A DNA stretch of 64,000 bases from Pseudonocardia alaniniphila (GCF_022524485.1 NZ_JAKXMK010000013.1:1-64000), one strand, 5' to 3'; positions 7,827 to 16,490 are shown, counted from the first letter of the stretch. Notes: generated by a model from the sequence alone, not told the origin. Numbers and translations: made by a program.

Positions 7827-8917
7827 GTGATCGTGCGAGCGCAGGCGCGACGGGCCTCGTGGAGCAGGTTCGGCAGCGGGCGACGGCAGGCGAGGCCCCG
7901 CGGCGCCGGACCGGGTGGCGCTCCGCCGTGGCGCCCGTGGCCGTCCTCGTGGTGCTCGCCGCCCTGCCGTACGTCTCGGTGCCGCTGCCCGGCGTGCTGC
8001 CGGGGCTGGTGAACAGCCCGGGGTCGATGCAGCTGCTGGCGCTCTGCTTGGTCTTCGGGGGCGTCGCGCTGTCCTACGACCTGCTCTTCGGACGTACGGG
8101 GCTGCTGTCGTTCGGGCACGCCCTGTTCGTCGCCGCCGGCTCATACACGGCAGCGCTGGCGCTGGCCCGTCCCGGCGTCGGGGTGGGCGCGGCCGTCGGG
8201 ATCGCGGTGGTGGTGGGCGTGGTGCTGCCGCTGGTGGTCGGCGCGATCGCGCTGCGAGTCACCGGAATCGCGTTCGCGATGGTGACCCTGGCGTTCGCGC
8301 AGGCCGGGTCGATCCTCGTGCTGCGCAACCCGGGCGGCCTCACCGGCGGCGAGGAGGGCCTGCCACTCAACCGCGACGGGCTGCCGGACCTGCTGGTCGG
8401 CGTGGTCAACGCGCCGTACCGGTACTGGCTGGCGCTCGCGTACCTCGCGATCTGCTGGGCCGTGGTCGCATGGCTGGTCCGTTCGCGCGCCGGCCACGTC
8501 TGGGCGGCCGTTCGGGAGAACCCCGAGCGCGTCGCGGTGCTGGGCCTGTCGGTGTACCGGTCGCAGCTGCTCGCCGTGCTGGTGGGAGGGCTGCTCGGCA
8601 CGCTCGGCGGGGTGGCCCACCTGCTGGTCGTGGGCGGCGCCACCCCCTCGCTCACCACCAGCGAGCTGACGCTCGGACTCCTCGTGATGGTGGTGCTGGG
8701 CGGCGCAGGCAGCAGGTGGGGCGCGGTGGTCGGCGGGGTGCTTTACACCTACCTCGACAACCGGCTGCTGGAACTCGCCGGTTCCGACACGGTGGCCGGG
8801 CTGCCGGCCGTGCTGCGCGTGCCGCTCTCGGAGCCGACGTTCGTGCTCGGCGCGCTCTTCATCGCGGTGGTGTTCTTCGCCCCCGGCGGCCTGGTCGGTC
8901 TGGTGCGGCGACGATGA
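7823..8917 (+). CDS. ABC importer permease, LivM type
   Basis: A 364-residue permease, last gene of the importer operon. It has a longer polar N-terminus (about 35 residues, beginning VSDRASAG) than most LivM proteins, derived at least in part from the same repeat seen between livF and livH. Family marks are YDLLFGRTGLLSFGHALFVAAG, NPGGLTGGEEGLP, the coupling loop VRENPERVAVLGLSVYR, and LGGAGSRWGAVVGG. GTG 7823 overlaps the livH stop. A strong stem-loop follows the stop. Confidence 0.88.
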   Translation: MSDRASAGATGLVEQVRQRATAGEAPRRRTGWRSAVAPVAVLVVLAALPYVSVPLPGVLPGLVNSPGSMQLLALCLVFGGVALSYDLLFGRTGLLSFGHALFVAAGSYTAALALARPGVGVGAAVGIAVVVGVVLPLVVGAIALRVTGIAFAMVTLAFAQAGSILVLRNPGGLTGGEEGLPLNRDGLPDLLVGVVNAPYRYWLALAYLAICWAVVAWLVRSRAGHVWAAVRENPERVAVLGLSVYRSQLLAVLVGGLLGTLGGVAHLLVVGGATPSLTTSELTLGLLVMVVLGGAGSRWGAVVGGVLYTYLDNRLLELAGSDTVAGLPAVLRVPLSEPTFVLGALFIAVVFFAPGGLVGLVRRR

Positions 8918-8924
8918 TCGCCAC

Positions 8925-8968
8925 GAGATCGGGCTTTCGGCCCTCGGGAGGGCCGAAACCCCGATCTC
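8925..8968. terminator. Long stem-loop terminator between convergent livM and MFS genes
   Basis: GAGATCGGG...CCCGATCTC with an inner TTTCGGCCC/GGGCCGAAA pairing makes a stem of about 20 base pairs with one mismatch and a tiny loop. It lies eight bases after the livM stop and reaches the stop codon of the opposite MFS gene, so it probably ends transcription in both directions. No T-run, as is common in actinomycetes. Confidence 0.75.
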
Positions 8969-10136
8969 ACTGCGATCTATCGGTGATGCGCACCGTCGGC
9001 GCCAGGAAGTAGACCGTGATGATGAGTAAGCCGACACAGGCGAGGGCCGATCGGTACCCGATCGTCTCGGCGAGCGGGCCGACGAGAACCGGGCCGATGA
9101 GGAAACCGATGTAGCCACACGTCGCTACGGCGGCGATCGCCTGTCCCGGGTTCTCCGGCTGCCGCCGGGCCGCGCTGCTCCAGGCGAGAGGAACGATCGC
9201 TGCGACGCCGAGCCCGATCACGACGAACCCGAGAATGCCGAACGTCGGCACGGGAATGGCCGCGACCAGCGCAAATCCCGCCACGGTGACCACCGCCGCG
9301 ACCCGCATGGAGGTCACGACGCCGATCCGGCCGGTCAACCGGTCGACCGTCAGCCGGACCGCGATCATCGCGATGGAGAAGGCGACGTAGCCCAGCGACC
9401 CAACGGCTTCGGACGCGCCGCTGACGCTCGTCAGGAAGACCGCGCCCCAGTCGTTGACCGTGCCTTCGGCGAGAAACCCCGCGAACGCGATCGCCCCCAT
9501 CGGGATCACGGCCTTGCCCGGCAGCGCGAAGGCCGACTGGCCTTGCCCCTGATCGGGTCCACCGAGGAAACACCGGGTTGTCGCCCATAGCGCGATCAGG
9601 ATCAGGACGGCGGCCGCAGCGGGAAAGTGCACGCCGATGGGGATCTGCAGGGCGGCCGAGAGGCCGGCGACGCCCGATCCCGCGAGCCCGCCGACGCTCC
9701 AGAACGCGTGGAACCCGGCGAAGATCGGCCGCCCGTACGCCTGCTCGACGCGGGCCGCGTGCGCGTTCATGGAGACGTCGATCAGGCTGTTGCCCGCTCC
9801 GAGCACGACGAGTGCCGGAACGAGAACGGCGAGGTTCGGCGCGAACGCGACGAGCGGGAGACCGGCACAGAGGATCACTGCTCCGGCGATCGCACCCTTC
9901 CGGCTGCCGATCGCGGTGATCAGCGGCCCGGCCGCCATCAGCGCGGCGACCGAACTGGCAGCCAGACCGAACAGGCCGACGGCGAGCTCGCCGGCCCCGA
10001 GCCCCAGGTTCTCCTGCACCGCAGGCACCCGCGCCGTCCAGGTGGCGAACGCGGCGCCACAGACGGCGAAGACCACCGAGACACCGACACGTGCGCGCCG
10101 GAGGACCCCTGACGAGCCAGACACGCACTGGTTCAT
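8967..10136 (-). CDS. MFS transporter (12-TM sugar/efflux-like)
   Basis: A 389-residue major facilitator with about 12 hydrophobic segments. It resembles the fucose permease/YbjJ-like and related bacterial MFS groups: RVPAVQENLGLGAGELAVGL, GNSLIDVSMNAHAARVEQAYGRPIFAGFHAFWSVGGL. Substrate unknown. The ATG at 10136 is the best position for TM1, although no good ribosome binding site is visible. It follows the PucR-type regulator by 44 bases on the same strand and could be the last gene of that operon. Confidence 0.75.
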   Translation of the reverse strand: MNQCVSGSSGVLRRARVGVSVVFAVCGAAFATWTARVPAVQENLGLGAGELAVGLFGLAASSVAALMAAGPLITAIGSRKGAIAGAVILCAGLPLVAFAPNLAVLVPALVVLGAGNSLIDVSMNAHAARVEQAYGRPIFAGFHAFWSVGGLAGSGVAGLSAALQIPIGVHFPAAAAVLILIALWATTRCFLGGPDQGQGQSAFALPGKAVIPMGAIAFAGFLAEGTVNDWGAVFLTSVSGASEAVGSLGYVAFSIAMIAVRLTVDRLTGRIGVVTSMRVAAVVTVAGFALVAAIPVPTFGILGFVVIGLGVAAIVPLAWSSAARRQPENPGQAIAAVATCGYIGFLIGPVLVGPLAETIGYRSALACVGLLIITVYFLAPTVRITDRSQ

Positions 10137-10180
10137 GATCGGGAGCGAACCAAAGCGTGTTGATCTTGTGGACGGCGCGG

Positions 10181-12028
10181 TCAGCTTCCGCGGAGCTTGC
10201 GCAGCCGCAGCGCCAACTGGATCTCCAGCGCCCGGTCCGGGCACTGCCAGTCCTCCCCGAGCAGCGAGGCCACCCGCTCCAGCCGCTGGGCCACCGTGTT
10301 GACGTGGACGTGCAGCAGGCCCGCCGCGCGCCGCGGGCTGCTGCCCACCGCGAAAAACGCCTCCAGCGTGCCGAGCAGGTCGCTGCCGCGTCTGTCGTCG
10401 TACTTCGCGACCGCGCCGAGCACCCGGTCCAGGTAGCGGTCCACATCCGCAGGCGCGCTCGTCACCAGCCCCGCGAACCCGAGGTCGCGCGCCGATCCGG
10501 CCCGCATCCCGATCGCCGCGAGCGCGTCGGTGACACGGCGGGCCTCGGCGTGGGTGTCGTGCAGACCCGCCGCGGGCACGACCGGGCCCGTCGCACCCAC
10601 CGTGAGCTTCGCGTCGTCGGCTCCGAGCCGGCGCGCCAGCACGGCGGCGACGGCCGAGGGGTCCTGCCCCGGCACGACGGCCACGACCTCCCCGTGGTGG
10701 TCCCCGGCCAGCCCGCGGCCGTCCCCGGCGGTGGCCGCGGCCAGGTGCATGCCCAGGCGCGCGCCCCGGCACACCGCCAGGATGTGCGGGGTGTGCAAGC
10801 GCAGGCCGAGCAGCCTGCCGCGCTCGACGAGGGTGGTGTCGACCGTGCCGTCGGGCCGGGCGAGCAGGTCGGAGAGCAGGTCGGTGCGTACCCGCTGGTC
10901 GGACTCGGCTGCGCGGAGCCGGAAGAGCAGCACGAGCGCTGTCACCATCGCCGCCCGCTCGACCGTGCGGCCCTGCCCGCTGTCCAGCGGCGGGCAGCCA
11001 CCGAGCACGAGGGTGCCCAGCCGCTGCCCCGCAGCGCTCACCACCGCCGCCGACAACCCGTCGGCCTCAGCGAGCCTTCCCGACGCGGCCGAGCGGCGCA
11101 CCGCCTCGGCTGTGGCCAACGGGTCGTGGTCGGGGCTCGCGTCGGGCGCGGGACCGTACGACGCGATCCGCTGGTCGTCGACGTCGAGCACCGCGACCCA
11201 GCATCCGAGGATCTCGCCCAGGGCGGCGGCGATGTCGTCGACCCCGCCCCCGGACAGCACGACTCCGGCGAACCGGTCGTGCGCCGCCGCGGCCTGCTCG
11301 ATCCCGGCGTGCGCGCTCGACAGCGCGGCGAGCGCCTGGGCGGTCTCGGCGGCACGGCGCGACTGCACCAGCGAGACGGCGGCCAGCGCGGACAGCGAGC
11401 CGAGCAGCGCCACCTCGCCGCGGGTGAACGGCCGGCGGGTGCGGTTGGCGGCGAAGAGCACGCCGACGAACTCGCCGTCGACCACGAGGGGAGTGCCGCA
11501 GATCGCGACCAGGCCCTCCTCGTCGACGGCGGCGTCGATCTCCGTGGTGTGCGCGTAGCGGTCGTCGCCGGGATAGTCCGCCGTCCAGTACGGCCGTCGC
11601 GTCTGCGCCACCAGGCCCCCGAGCCCGGCGCCCTGCGGCAGTCGCAGCGCCTGGAACCGTGCCGACACCGACCCTGCGGTCGCCCGCATGAACGTGTCGC
11701 CGTGCTCGGCGTCGGCCAGCGTCAGGTAGGCGACATCCGTGCCGAGCAGGCTGCGGGCCCGCCGCACGATCGCGTCGAGCACCCCGCCGGGATCGGGCCG
11801 CGATGCCAGGTCCCGCGCGATGTCGACGAGGGCCGACAGCTCCGCCTCGCGCCTGCGGTGGGCATCGATGCCGCTGCGCACCCGCAACGCGAGCTCGCGG
11901 GCGACCGCCCCGCTCTGCGGGTCGGCCTCCGCGAGCACGCGCGCCTGCTCGTCGATCCGCTCCGCCGGAGCGTCCTGCGCGAGCAGGCGCAGCAGCTCCA
12001 GGGCGGTGCGGGACACGGCGGTGATCAT
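10181..12028 (-). CDS. GAF-domain PucR-family transcriptional regulator
   Basis: A 615-residue regulator. Residues about 60-230 form a GAF sensor domain (VDIARDLASRPDPGGVLDAIVRRARSLLG opening). The C-terminal 60 residues hold the PucR-type helix-turn-helix LLGTLEAFFAVGSSPRRAAGLLHVHVNTVAQRLERVASLLG. PucR/CdaR-like proteins control catabolic operons in response to a metabolite bound by the sensor domain. The gene follows the MHS transporter by 20 bases and is probably co-transcribed with it and the 3-hydroxybutyrate-type dehydrogenase, the natural target set. ATG at 12028. Confidence 0.85.
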   Translation of the reverse strand: MITAVSRTALELLRLLAQDAPAERIDEQARVLAEADPQSGAVARELALRVRSGIDAHRRREAELSALVDIARDLASRPDPGGVLDAIVRRARSLLGTDVAYLTLADAEHGDTFMRATAGSVSARFQALRLPQGAGLGGLVAQTRRPYWTADYPGDDRYAHTTEIDAAVDEEGLVAICGTPLVVDGEFVGVLFAANRTRRPFTRGEVALLGSLSALAAVSLVQSRRAAETAQALAALSSAHAGIEQAAAAHDRFAGVVLSGGGVDDIAAALGEILGCWVAVLDVDDQRIASYGPAPDASPDHDPLATAEAVRRSAASGRLAEADGLSAAVVSAAGQRLGTLVLGGCPPLDSGQGRTVERAAMVTALVLLFRLRAAESDQRVRTDLLSDLLARPDGTVDTTLVERGRLLGLRLHTPHILAVCRGARLGMHLAAATAGDGRGLAGDHHGEVVAVVPGQDPSAVAAVLARRLGADDAKLTVGATGPVVPAAGLHDTHAEARRVTDALAAIGMRAGSARDLGFAGLVTSAPADVDRYLDRVLGAVAKYDDRRGSDLLGTLEAFFAVGSSPRRAAGLLHVHVNTVAQRLERVASLLGEDWQCPDRALEIQLALRLRKLRGS

Positions 12029-12048
12029 GCCACCGCCGCGCTCGGTGT

Positions 12049-13389
12049 TCAGTGGCCCGCGCTACGGGAGAGCGCGGGGTCCGCCGCGAGGTCACGGGTG
12101 CGGGTCTCGCCGTAGGTGGCGACCGCGAGGATCGTCACCAACGCGCTGAGTGCCACGTACACCGCGACCGCGTAGCCGCTGTCGAACTCGGTGTAGAGGG
12201 CCACCGCGATCACCGGCGCGAGCCCGCCCGCCACCACGGACGCGAGCTGGTATCCGATGGAGACGCCCGAGTAGCGCACCTTCGTGCCGAACAGCTCGGA
12301 CAGGAACGCGGCCTGCGGGCCGTACATGGCGCCGTGGAAGACGAGTCCTCCGACGACGGCGAGCGTGGTGAGCCAGAAGTTCTCGGTGTCGATGAGCGCG
12401 ATGAATGCGAACGCCCAGACGCCGACGCCCGTGGCCCCGATCAGGTACACCGGCTTGCGTCCGATTCGGTCGGACAGCGCGCCCCACAGCGGGATCGTCA
12501 CCAGGTGCACGGCCGCGCCGATCAGCACGGCCCCGAGCACGAACGAGCTCGAGAGCCCGAGCCGTTGCGTCGCGTACGTCGTGATGACGATGGTGAAGAT
12601 GTAGTAGGAGACGTTCTCGGCGAACCGGGCGCCCATCGCGGTGAACACCTCCCGCGGGTAGCGGCGGAACACCTCGATGATCGGCATCGTCTCCTTCTCG
12701 CCGGCCGCGGCTGCGGCGGCCGCGCGGGCCTGCGCCTCCTTGAACACGGGCGACTCCTCCACGGACAGCCGCACGTAGAGGCCGATCAGCACCAGCGCCG
12801 CGGAGAGCAGGAACGGGATTCGCCAGCCCCACGAGAGGAAGTCGTCGGCGGGTTGGAGCGCCGAGAGCAGGAACAGCAGACCGTTGGCGAGGAGCTGGCC
12901 GAACGGGACGCCGGCCTGCGGCCAGCTCGCCCAGTAGCCGCGCCGCGCCGGGTCGCCGTGCTCGGAGACGATGAGTACCGCTCCGCCCCACTCACCGCCG
13001 AGCGCGAAGCCCTGCACGAGGCGCAGAATCACCAGGAGCAGGGGTGCCGCCACCCCGATCGTGGCGTAGCCAGGGAGCAGGCCGATCGCGAAGGTCGCGA
13101 CGCCCATCATCAGCAGGCTGACCACGAGCAGCGTCTTGCGGCCGATCTTGTCGCCGAAGTGGCCGAACACCAGACCGCCGACCGGCCGCGCGATGAACCC
13201 GATGGCGAACGTGCCCAGTGCGAGCAGCGTGCCGGCGGCCGGGTCGCTCGACGGGAAGAAGACCGCCGGGAAGACGACGGCCGCTGCCACCCCGTAGAGG
13301 AAGAAGTCGTACCACTCGACGGTGGTGCCGGCCATGCTGGCCGCCACCACCTTGATGATGTTGGATGAGGATTGTTGCTGGTCGACCAC
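12049..13389 (-). CDS. MHS-family (MFS) symporter, probable organic-acid importer
   Basis: A 446-residue, 12-TM metabolite:H+ symporter. Motifs: GTTVEWYDFFLYG (TM1 signature), FGHFGDKIGRKT (MFS loop 2-3), RLVQGFALGGEWGGAVL, and GALSDRIGRKPVYLIG. Family members import citrate, ketoglutarate, shikimate or betaine. The position between a 3-hydroxybutyrate-type dehydrogenase (22 bases upstream) and a PucR regulator suggests a hydroxy- or keto-acid substrate, which is an inference. GTG start at 13389. Confidence 0.88.
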   Translation of the reverse strand: MVDQQQSSSNIIKVVAASMAGTTVEWYDFFLYGVAAAVVFPAVFFPSSDPAAGTLLALGTFAIGFIARPVGGLVFGHFGDKIGRKTLLVVSLLMMGVATFAIGLLPGYATIGVAAPLLLVILRLVQGFALGGEWGGAVLIVSEHGDPARRGYWASWPQAGVPFGQLLANGLLFLLSALQPADDFLSWGWRIPFLLSAALVLIGLYVRLSVEESPVFKEAQARAAAAAAAGEKETMPIIEVFRRYPREVFTAMGARFAENVSYYIFTIVITTYATQRLGLSSSFVLGAVLIGAAVHLVTIPLWGALSDRIGRKPVYLIGATGVGVWAFAFIALIDTENFWLTTLAVVGGLVFHGAMYGPQAAFLSELFGTKVRYSGVSIGYQLASVVAGGLAPVIAVALYTEFDSGYAVAVYVALSALVTILAVATYGETRTRDLAADPALSRSAGH

Positions 13390-13411
13390 GTTGTCTACCC
13401 CGTTTCCTCTG

Positions 13412-14173
13412 TTAGTGAGCTGTCCAGCCGCCGTCCATGGTCAGCGACGATCCGGAGATGGACGGTGACGCCGGTCCGTAGAGCACGGCGGCGAGTTCGG
13501 CCACCTCGTCGGGTTCGACGAGCCGTTTCACCGCCACCGGGCCGAGCATCACCTGTTCGATCACGGCGTCCTCGTCGATGCCGTGCGTGCGCGCCTGGTC
13601 CGCGATCTGCAGCTCCACGAGCGGCGTGCGGACGTAGGCGGGGTTGATGCAGTTGCTGGTGACGCCGTGCGCCGCGCCCTCCAGCGCGATCACCTTCGAC
13701 AGCCCTTCCAGGCCGTGCTTCGCGCTGATGTAGGCGGCCTTGAAGGGGCTCGCGCGCAGGCCGTGCACGCTGGAGATGTTGATGACCCGGCCCCAGCCGC
13801 GGTCGTACATGTGAGGCAGCGTGCGCCGGGCGAGCCGGAACGGAGCCTCCAGCATCACCCGCAGGATCAGCGAGAACCGCTCGGGGTCGAACTCGTGAAC
13901 GGGCGCGACGTGCTGCAGGCCGGCGTTGTTGACCAGTATGTCGACGGCGGCGGGTAGAGCGTCGACCGCGGCGAGGTCGCCGAGGTCGCAGGGCAGTGGC
14001 TCGACCTGGGGCACGGTGTCGGCGAGCGCCTTGAGGCCCGCCTCGTCACGGTCGACCGCGAGCACCGAGGCACCGTCGTCCGCCAGCCGTCGCACGATCG
14101 CGGCGCCGATTCCCGACGCCGCACCGGTGACCAGCGCGGTGCGCCCGGCCAGCAGCGGTGTGGATGAGGTCAT
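13412..14173 (-). CDS. SDR oxidoreductase, 3-hydroxybutyrate dehydrogenase-like
   Basis: A 253-residue classical short-chain dehydrogenase. NAD-binding TGAASGIG near residue 15, NNAG in the central strand, catalytic Ser in ISSVHGLRAS and Tyr-x3-Lys in AYISAKHGLEGL. The segment VHGLRASPFKAAYISAKHGLEGLSKVIALE and the C-terminal SSLTMDGGWTAH are typical of BDH1-like bacterial D-3-hydroxybutyrate dehydrogenases, which convert 3-hydroxybutyrate to acetoacetate with NAD. First gene of the transporter-regulator operon. ATG at 14173; TAGCGT lies eight bases upstream, suggesting a very short leader. Confidence 0.8.
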   Translation of the reverse strand: MTSSTPLLAGRTALVTGAASGIGAAIVRRLADDGASVLAVDRDEAGLKALADTVPQVEPLPCDLGDLAAVDALPAAVDILVNNAGLQHVAPVHEFDPERFSLILRVMLEAPFRLARRTLPHMYDRGWGRVINISSVHGLRASPFKAAYISAKHGLEGLSKVIALEGAAHGVTSNCINPAYVRTPLVELQIADQARTHGIDEDAVIEQVMLGPVAVKRLVEPDEVAELAAVLYGPASPSISGSSLTMDGGWTAH

Positions 14174-14181
14174 GCCCGAAA

Positions 14182-14187
14182 ACGCTA
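14182..14187 (-). promoter_or_regulatory. Candidate -10 element (TAGCGT) of the dehydrogenase operon
   Basis: TAGCGT on the minus strand is separated by eight bases from the ATG at 14173, and no ribosome binding site lies between. This fits an almost leaderless transcript. No clear -35 was found. Confidence 0.35.
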
Positions 14188-14288
14188 CGGCGGCGGCGGC
14201 GGATTTACGCGGTGCCGGGACACCAGGGATGGGCGGGTGGATGTGTCGGACGCCCACATACCCGTCGCTCGATCGCCGAGGGCGCTTC

Positions 14289-14765
14289 TCAGAGGTGCCG
14301 AAAGCCGGGGTGCACGCCCGGGGTGAGGCCCTGGTCCTCTGCCACACGGAGGAGCAGGGCGCGCAGTCGCGCCTGATCTCCGGCGTCCAGGCTTCGCAGT
14401 ATCGCCTCGTCGTGCTCCCGGCCGACGGTGCTGATCCGCTCCATGAGTGCCTCCCCGTCCTCGGTGAGGTACAGGGCGTGCAACCGCCGGTCGCCCGGGT
14501 TGCGGCGGCGCTCGACCAGCCCGCGGTCGGCGACCGAGTCGACCAGCCCGACCAGCCGGCTCGGCGGCGTGCCCAGCAGTTGCGCCATGGTCTGCTGGCT
14601 CTGCCCGGGATCGGCGGCGATCGCCCGGAGCAGGCCTGTCTGTGCGGGTGTCAGATCCAGTGCCGCGATCCGCTCGGTGAAACGGGCTGCGGCGTGCGCG
14701 CCGAGCGCTGCGAGCAGGAACGCGGCCCCTGGCGGGTCCTCGAGACGGGGGGCGGACGCAACCAC
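14289..14765 (-). CDS. MarR-family transcriptional regulator
   Basis: A 158-residue winged-helix protein. The N-terminal helices (PGAAFLLAALGAHAAARFTERIAAL) precede the helix-turn-helix TPAQTGLLRAIAADPGQSQQTMAQLLGTPPSRLVGLVDSVADRGLVERRRNPGDRRLHALYLTEDG in shorthand, with the wing Arg/Asp pair GDRR. MarR dimers respond to phenolic or oxidative ligands. The start is a GTG at 14765, seven bases after a TACGGT -10-like hexamer (leaderless pattern); an upstream TTG at 14789 is the alternative. Divergent from a luciferase-like oxidoreductase, its likely target. Confidence 0.8.
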   Translation of the reverse strand: MVASAPRLEDPPGAAFLLAALGAHAAARFTERIAALDLTPAQTGLLRAIAADPGQSQQTMAQLLGTPPSRLVGLVDSVADRGLVERRRNPGDRRLHALYLTEDGEALMERISTVGREHDEAILRSLDAGDQARLRALLLRVAEDQGLTPGVHPGFRHL

Positions 14766-14772
14766 GCCGAAG

Positions 14773-14812
14773 ACCGTACCAGTTGACAAATCGTTTACGT
14801 AGCAGAACGATT
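14773..14812. promoter_or_regulatory. Divergent promoter region with AATCGTT/AACGATT operator
   Basis: Between marR and the luciferase-like gene: a perfect inverted repeat AATCGTT (14789-14795) and AACGATT (14806-14812), ten bases apart. Just before it, TTGACA (14783-14788) is a good -35 for the plus-strand gene, with AACGAT at 14806-14811 as a weak -10. On the minus strand, TACGGT (complement of 14773-14778) sits seven bases before the marR GTG. The palindrome covers both promoters, as expected for MarR autoregulation. Confidence 0.55.
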
Positions 14813-14844
14813 CACGTCGCCAACGATGCTGGGGAGGGGACGAG

Positions 14845-15672
14845 ATGAGTGACAGAACGTTTCGGTTCGGAGCCGTGGCGACGCCGACCGGCACCCCCGA
14901 CGAGTGGATCGCCACCGCCCGCCGGGTCGAGGAGCTCGGCTACTCGTCCCTCCTGATGCCCGACGGCCTGCAGCTGCTCGCGCCGTTCTCCTCGCTGGCC
15001 GTTGCGGCACACGCAACCAAGACCCTCCGCGTCGGCACGTTCGTGCTGGCGAGCCCGCTGCGTCCGCCGCTGGGTGCTGCATGGGAAGGGCACTCGCTCG
15101 CGGTCCTGAGCGGCGGTCGCTTCGAGTTCGGCATCGGCACCGGACGCCCGGCCGTGCGGGAGTTCGCGGAGCGCATCGGCCTCCCGTTCGGCACGGCCGC
15201 GCAGCGGCTCCGGCAGGTGGGCGAGAGCATCGACCACCTGCGCGAGCTCGACGGCCCGGAGCGGCACACTCCGGTGCTGGTCGCCGCGGGCGGCCCCAAG
15301 GCGATCGCGCTCGCCGCGGAGAAGGCCGACATCGTCACGCTCGCCGCTGCGCCACTGGCGACCCGGGACGAGATGGCGGGCATGGTGCGCACACTGAACG
15401 AGGCGGCTGGTGCACGGGCGGACGACATCGAGCGCGCGATGAACCTGTTCGTCGTGGGCACCGAGGTGCCGCCGTGGATCCAGGGGTTCATCGGATTGGA
15501 CGCCGCCACCTTGATCGCGCACGACTCACTCGTGATGCTCCGGGGCAGCACCGCGGAGATGGCCGACGAGCTGCGGCGCCGGCGCGACACGTTCGGCGTG
15601 TCCTACATCAGCGTCAACAGCGCCTTCCTCGAGCAGCTTGCGCCCGTGGTGGAGCAACTCGCCGGCACGTGA
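14845..15672 (+). CDS. Luciferase-like (LLM class) flavin/F420-dependent oxidoreductase
   Basis: A 275-residue TIM-barrel oxidoreductase of the bacterial luciferase-like superfamily. Marks: FRFGAVATPTGTPDEWIATARRVEELGYSSLLMPD at the N-terminus, then TKTLRVGTFVLASPLRPP and LSGGRFEFGIGTGRP. Many actinomycete members use F420 rather than FMN; the cofactor here is not decided by sequence. ATG 14845 with GGGAGGGG upstream. Divergent from marR and probably repressed by it. Confidence 0.82.
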   Translation: MSDRTFRFGAVATPTGTPDEWIATARRVEELGYSSLLMPDGLQLLAPFSSLAVAAHATKTLRVGTFVLASPLRPPLGAAWEGHSLAVLSGGRFEFGIGTGRPAVREFAERIGLPFGTAAQRLRQVGESIDHLRELDGPERHTPVLVAAGGPKAIALAAEKADIVTLAAAPLATRDEMAGMVRTLNEAAGARADDIERAMNLFVVGTEVPPWIQGFIGLDAATLIAHDSLVMLRGSTAEMADELRRRRDTFGVSYISVNSAFLEQLAPVVEQLAGT

Positions 15673-15682
15673 GGGGCTGCTG

Positions 15683-16249
15683 TCAGCTGCCGGCTGCCCG
15701 AAGCCGGGCGAGCACCTGCTCCGCGTGCTCCCCTGGCGGGAACACCGGATAGAAGACGTGCTCGATCGTTCCGTCGCGCACGATCAGCGTGATGCGCTTG
15801 TAGAGCGTCATCCCGTCGGCCTCGAACGTCGGCAGGCCCAGAGCGTCGGCCACCCGGAGGTTCTCGTCGGAGATCATCGCGAACGGCAGCCGGAGCCGGT
15901 CGACGGCCTCGCGCTGGTAGTCGGCGTCCTGGCTGGAGAGGCCGTAGACAGCCTGGGCGCCCGCAGCCCGGAGGTCCTGGTAGTGGTCGCGGAACCCGCA
16001 CGACTCGGGCGTGCAGCCGCGGGCCCCCGGGATCTCGTCCCACCCGGTCGGCAGGTCGGCGCCCGGCCTGCCGGTCATCGGATAGATGTAGACAACCGTG
16101 CGACCGGCGCCGAGCCTGGCCAGATCGAGCGTCTCGCCGCCGGTGGTGGGCAGCACGACGGCCGGCATCGGGGTGCCGGGCAGATGGTCGGCGGCTCCGT
16201 CGTCGACGGGTCGCGGCAGATCGTCCGGGAGGGTCTGCGGGTCGGTCAC
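15683..16249 (-). CDS. Peroxiredoxin, BCP-like (AhpC/TSA fold)
   Basis: A 188-residue thioredoxin-fold peroxidase. The redox centre is GCTPESCGFRD with Cys79 as peroxidatic and Cys84 as probable resolving cysteine, the C-x4-C spacing of bacterioferritin comigratory proteins. It differs from standard BCP by an insertion of about 15 residues between VYIYPMTG and the active cysteine and by a longer N-terminus. It would reduce peroxides using thioredoxin-like donors. GTG start at 16249 with AGGAG. Convergent with the luciferase-like gene (10 bases between stops). Confidence 0.8.
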   Translation of the reverse strand: MTDPQTLPDDLPRPVDDGAADHLPGTPMPAVVLPTTGGETLDLARLGAGRTVVYIYPMTGRPGADLPTGWDEIPGARGCTPESCGFRDHYQDLRAAGAQAVYGLSSQDADYQREAVDRLRLPFAMISDENLRVADALGLPTFEADGMTLYKRITLIVRDGTIEHVFYPVFPPGEHAEQVLARLRAAGS

Positions 16250-16279
16250 GGGTACTCCTGAGCGCTCGGGACGTTCGAC

Positions 16280-16306
16280 GAGCCCGGCGACGGCTCTGCC
16301 GGGCTC
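16280..16306. repeat. Stem-loop GAGCCCGGC/GCCGGGCTC upstream of the peroxiredoxin gene
   Basis: A perfect nine-base-pair stem with a nine-base loop in the otherwise featureless 247-base region between the divergent peroxiredoxin and CDF genes. No T-run and no gene end nearby, so a role as terminator is doubtful; it could be in the peroxiredoxin leader. Confidence 0.35.
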
Positions 16307-16484
16307 TCACCCCGACGGTAATCCTCGCCCGCCGGTACAGGGGTGCGTCTCGGGCAGGCCGAAGACGCTCGTGCGGATGTGGTTCCGTGGCGCAGGGCAG
16401 CGCCGCGGCTACCCCCCGCACGCGCCGGGTCGACCGGTCCGATCCAGGTGGCACGGGCGGTGGGCACCGGTCCGTGCAGGCGCT

Positions 16485-16490
16485 TAGCCT
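16485..16490 (+). promoter_or_regulatory. Candidate -10 (TAGCCT) for a leaderless CDF transcript
   Basis: TAGCCT is followed by exactly six bases and then the GTG start at 16497, with no ribosome binding site. This is the spacing expected when transcription begins at the start codon. Confidence 0.4.
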
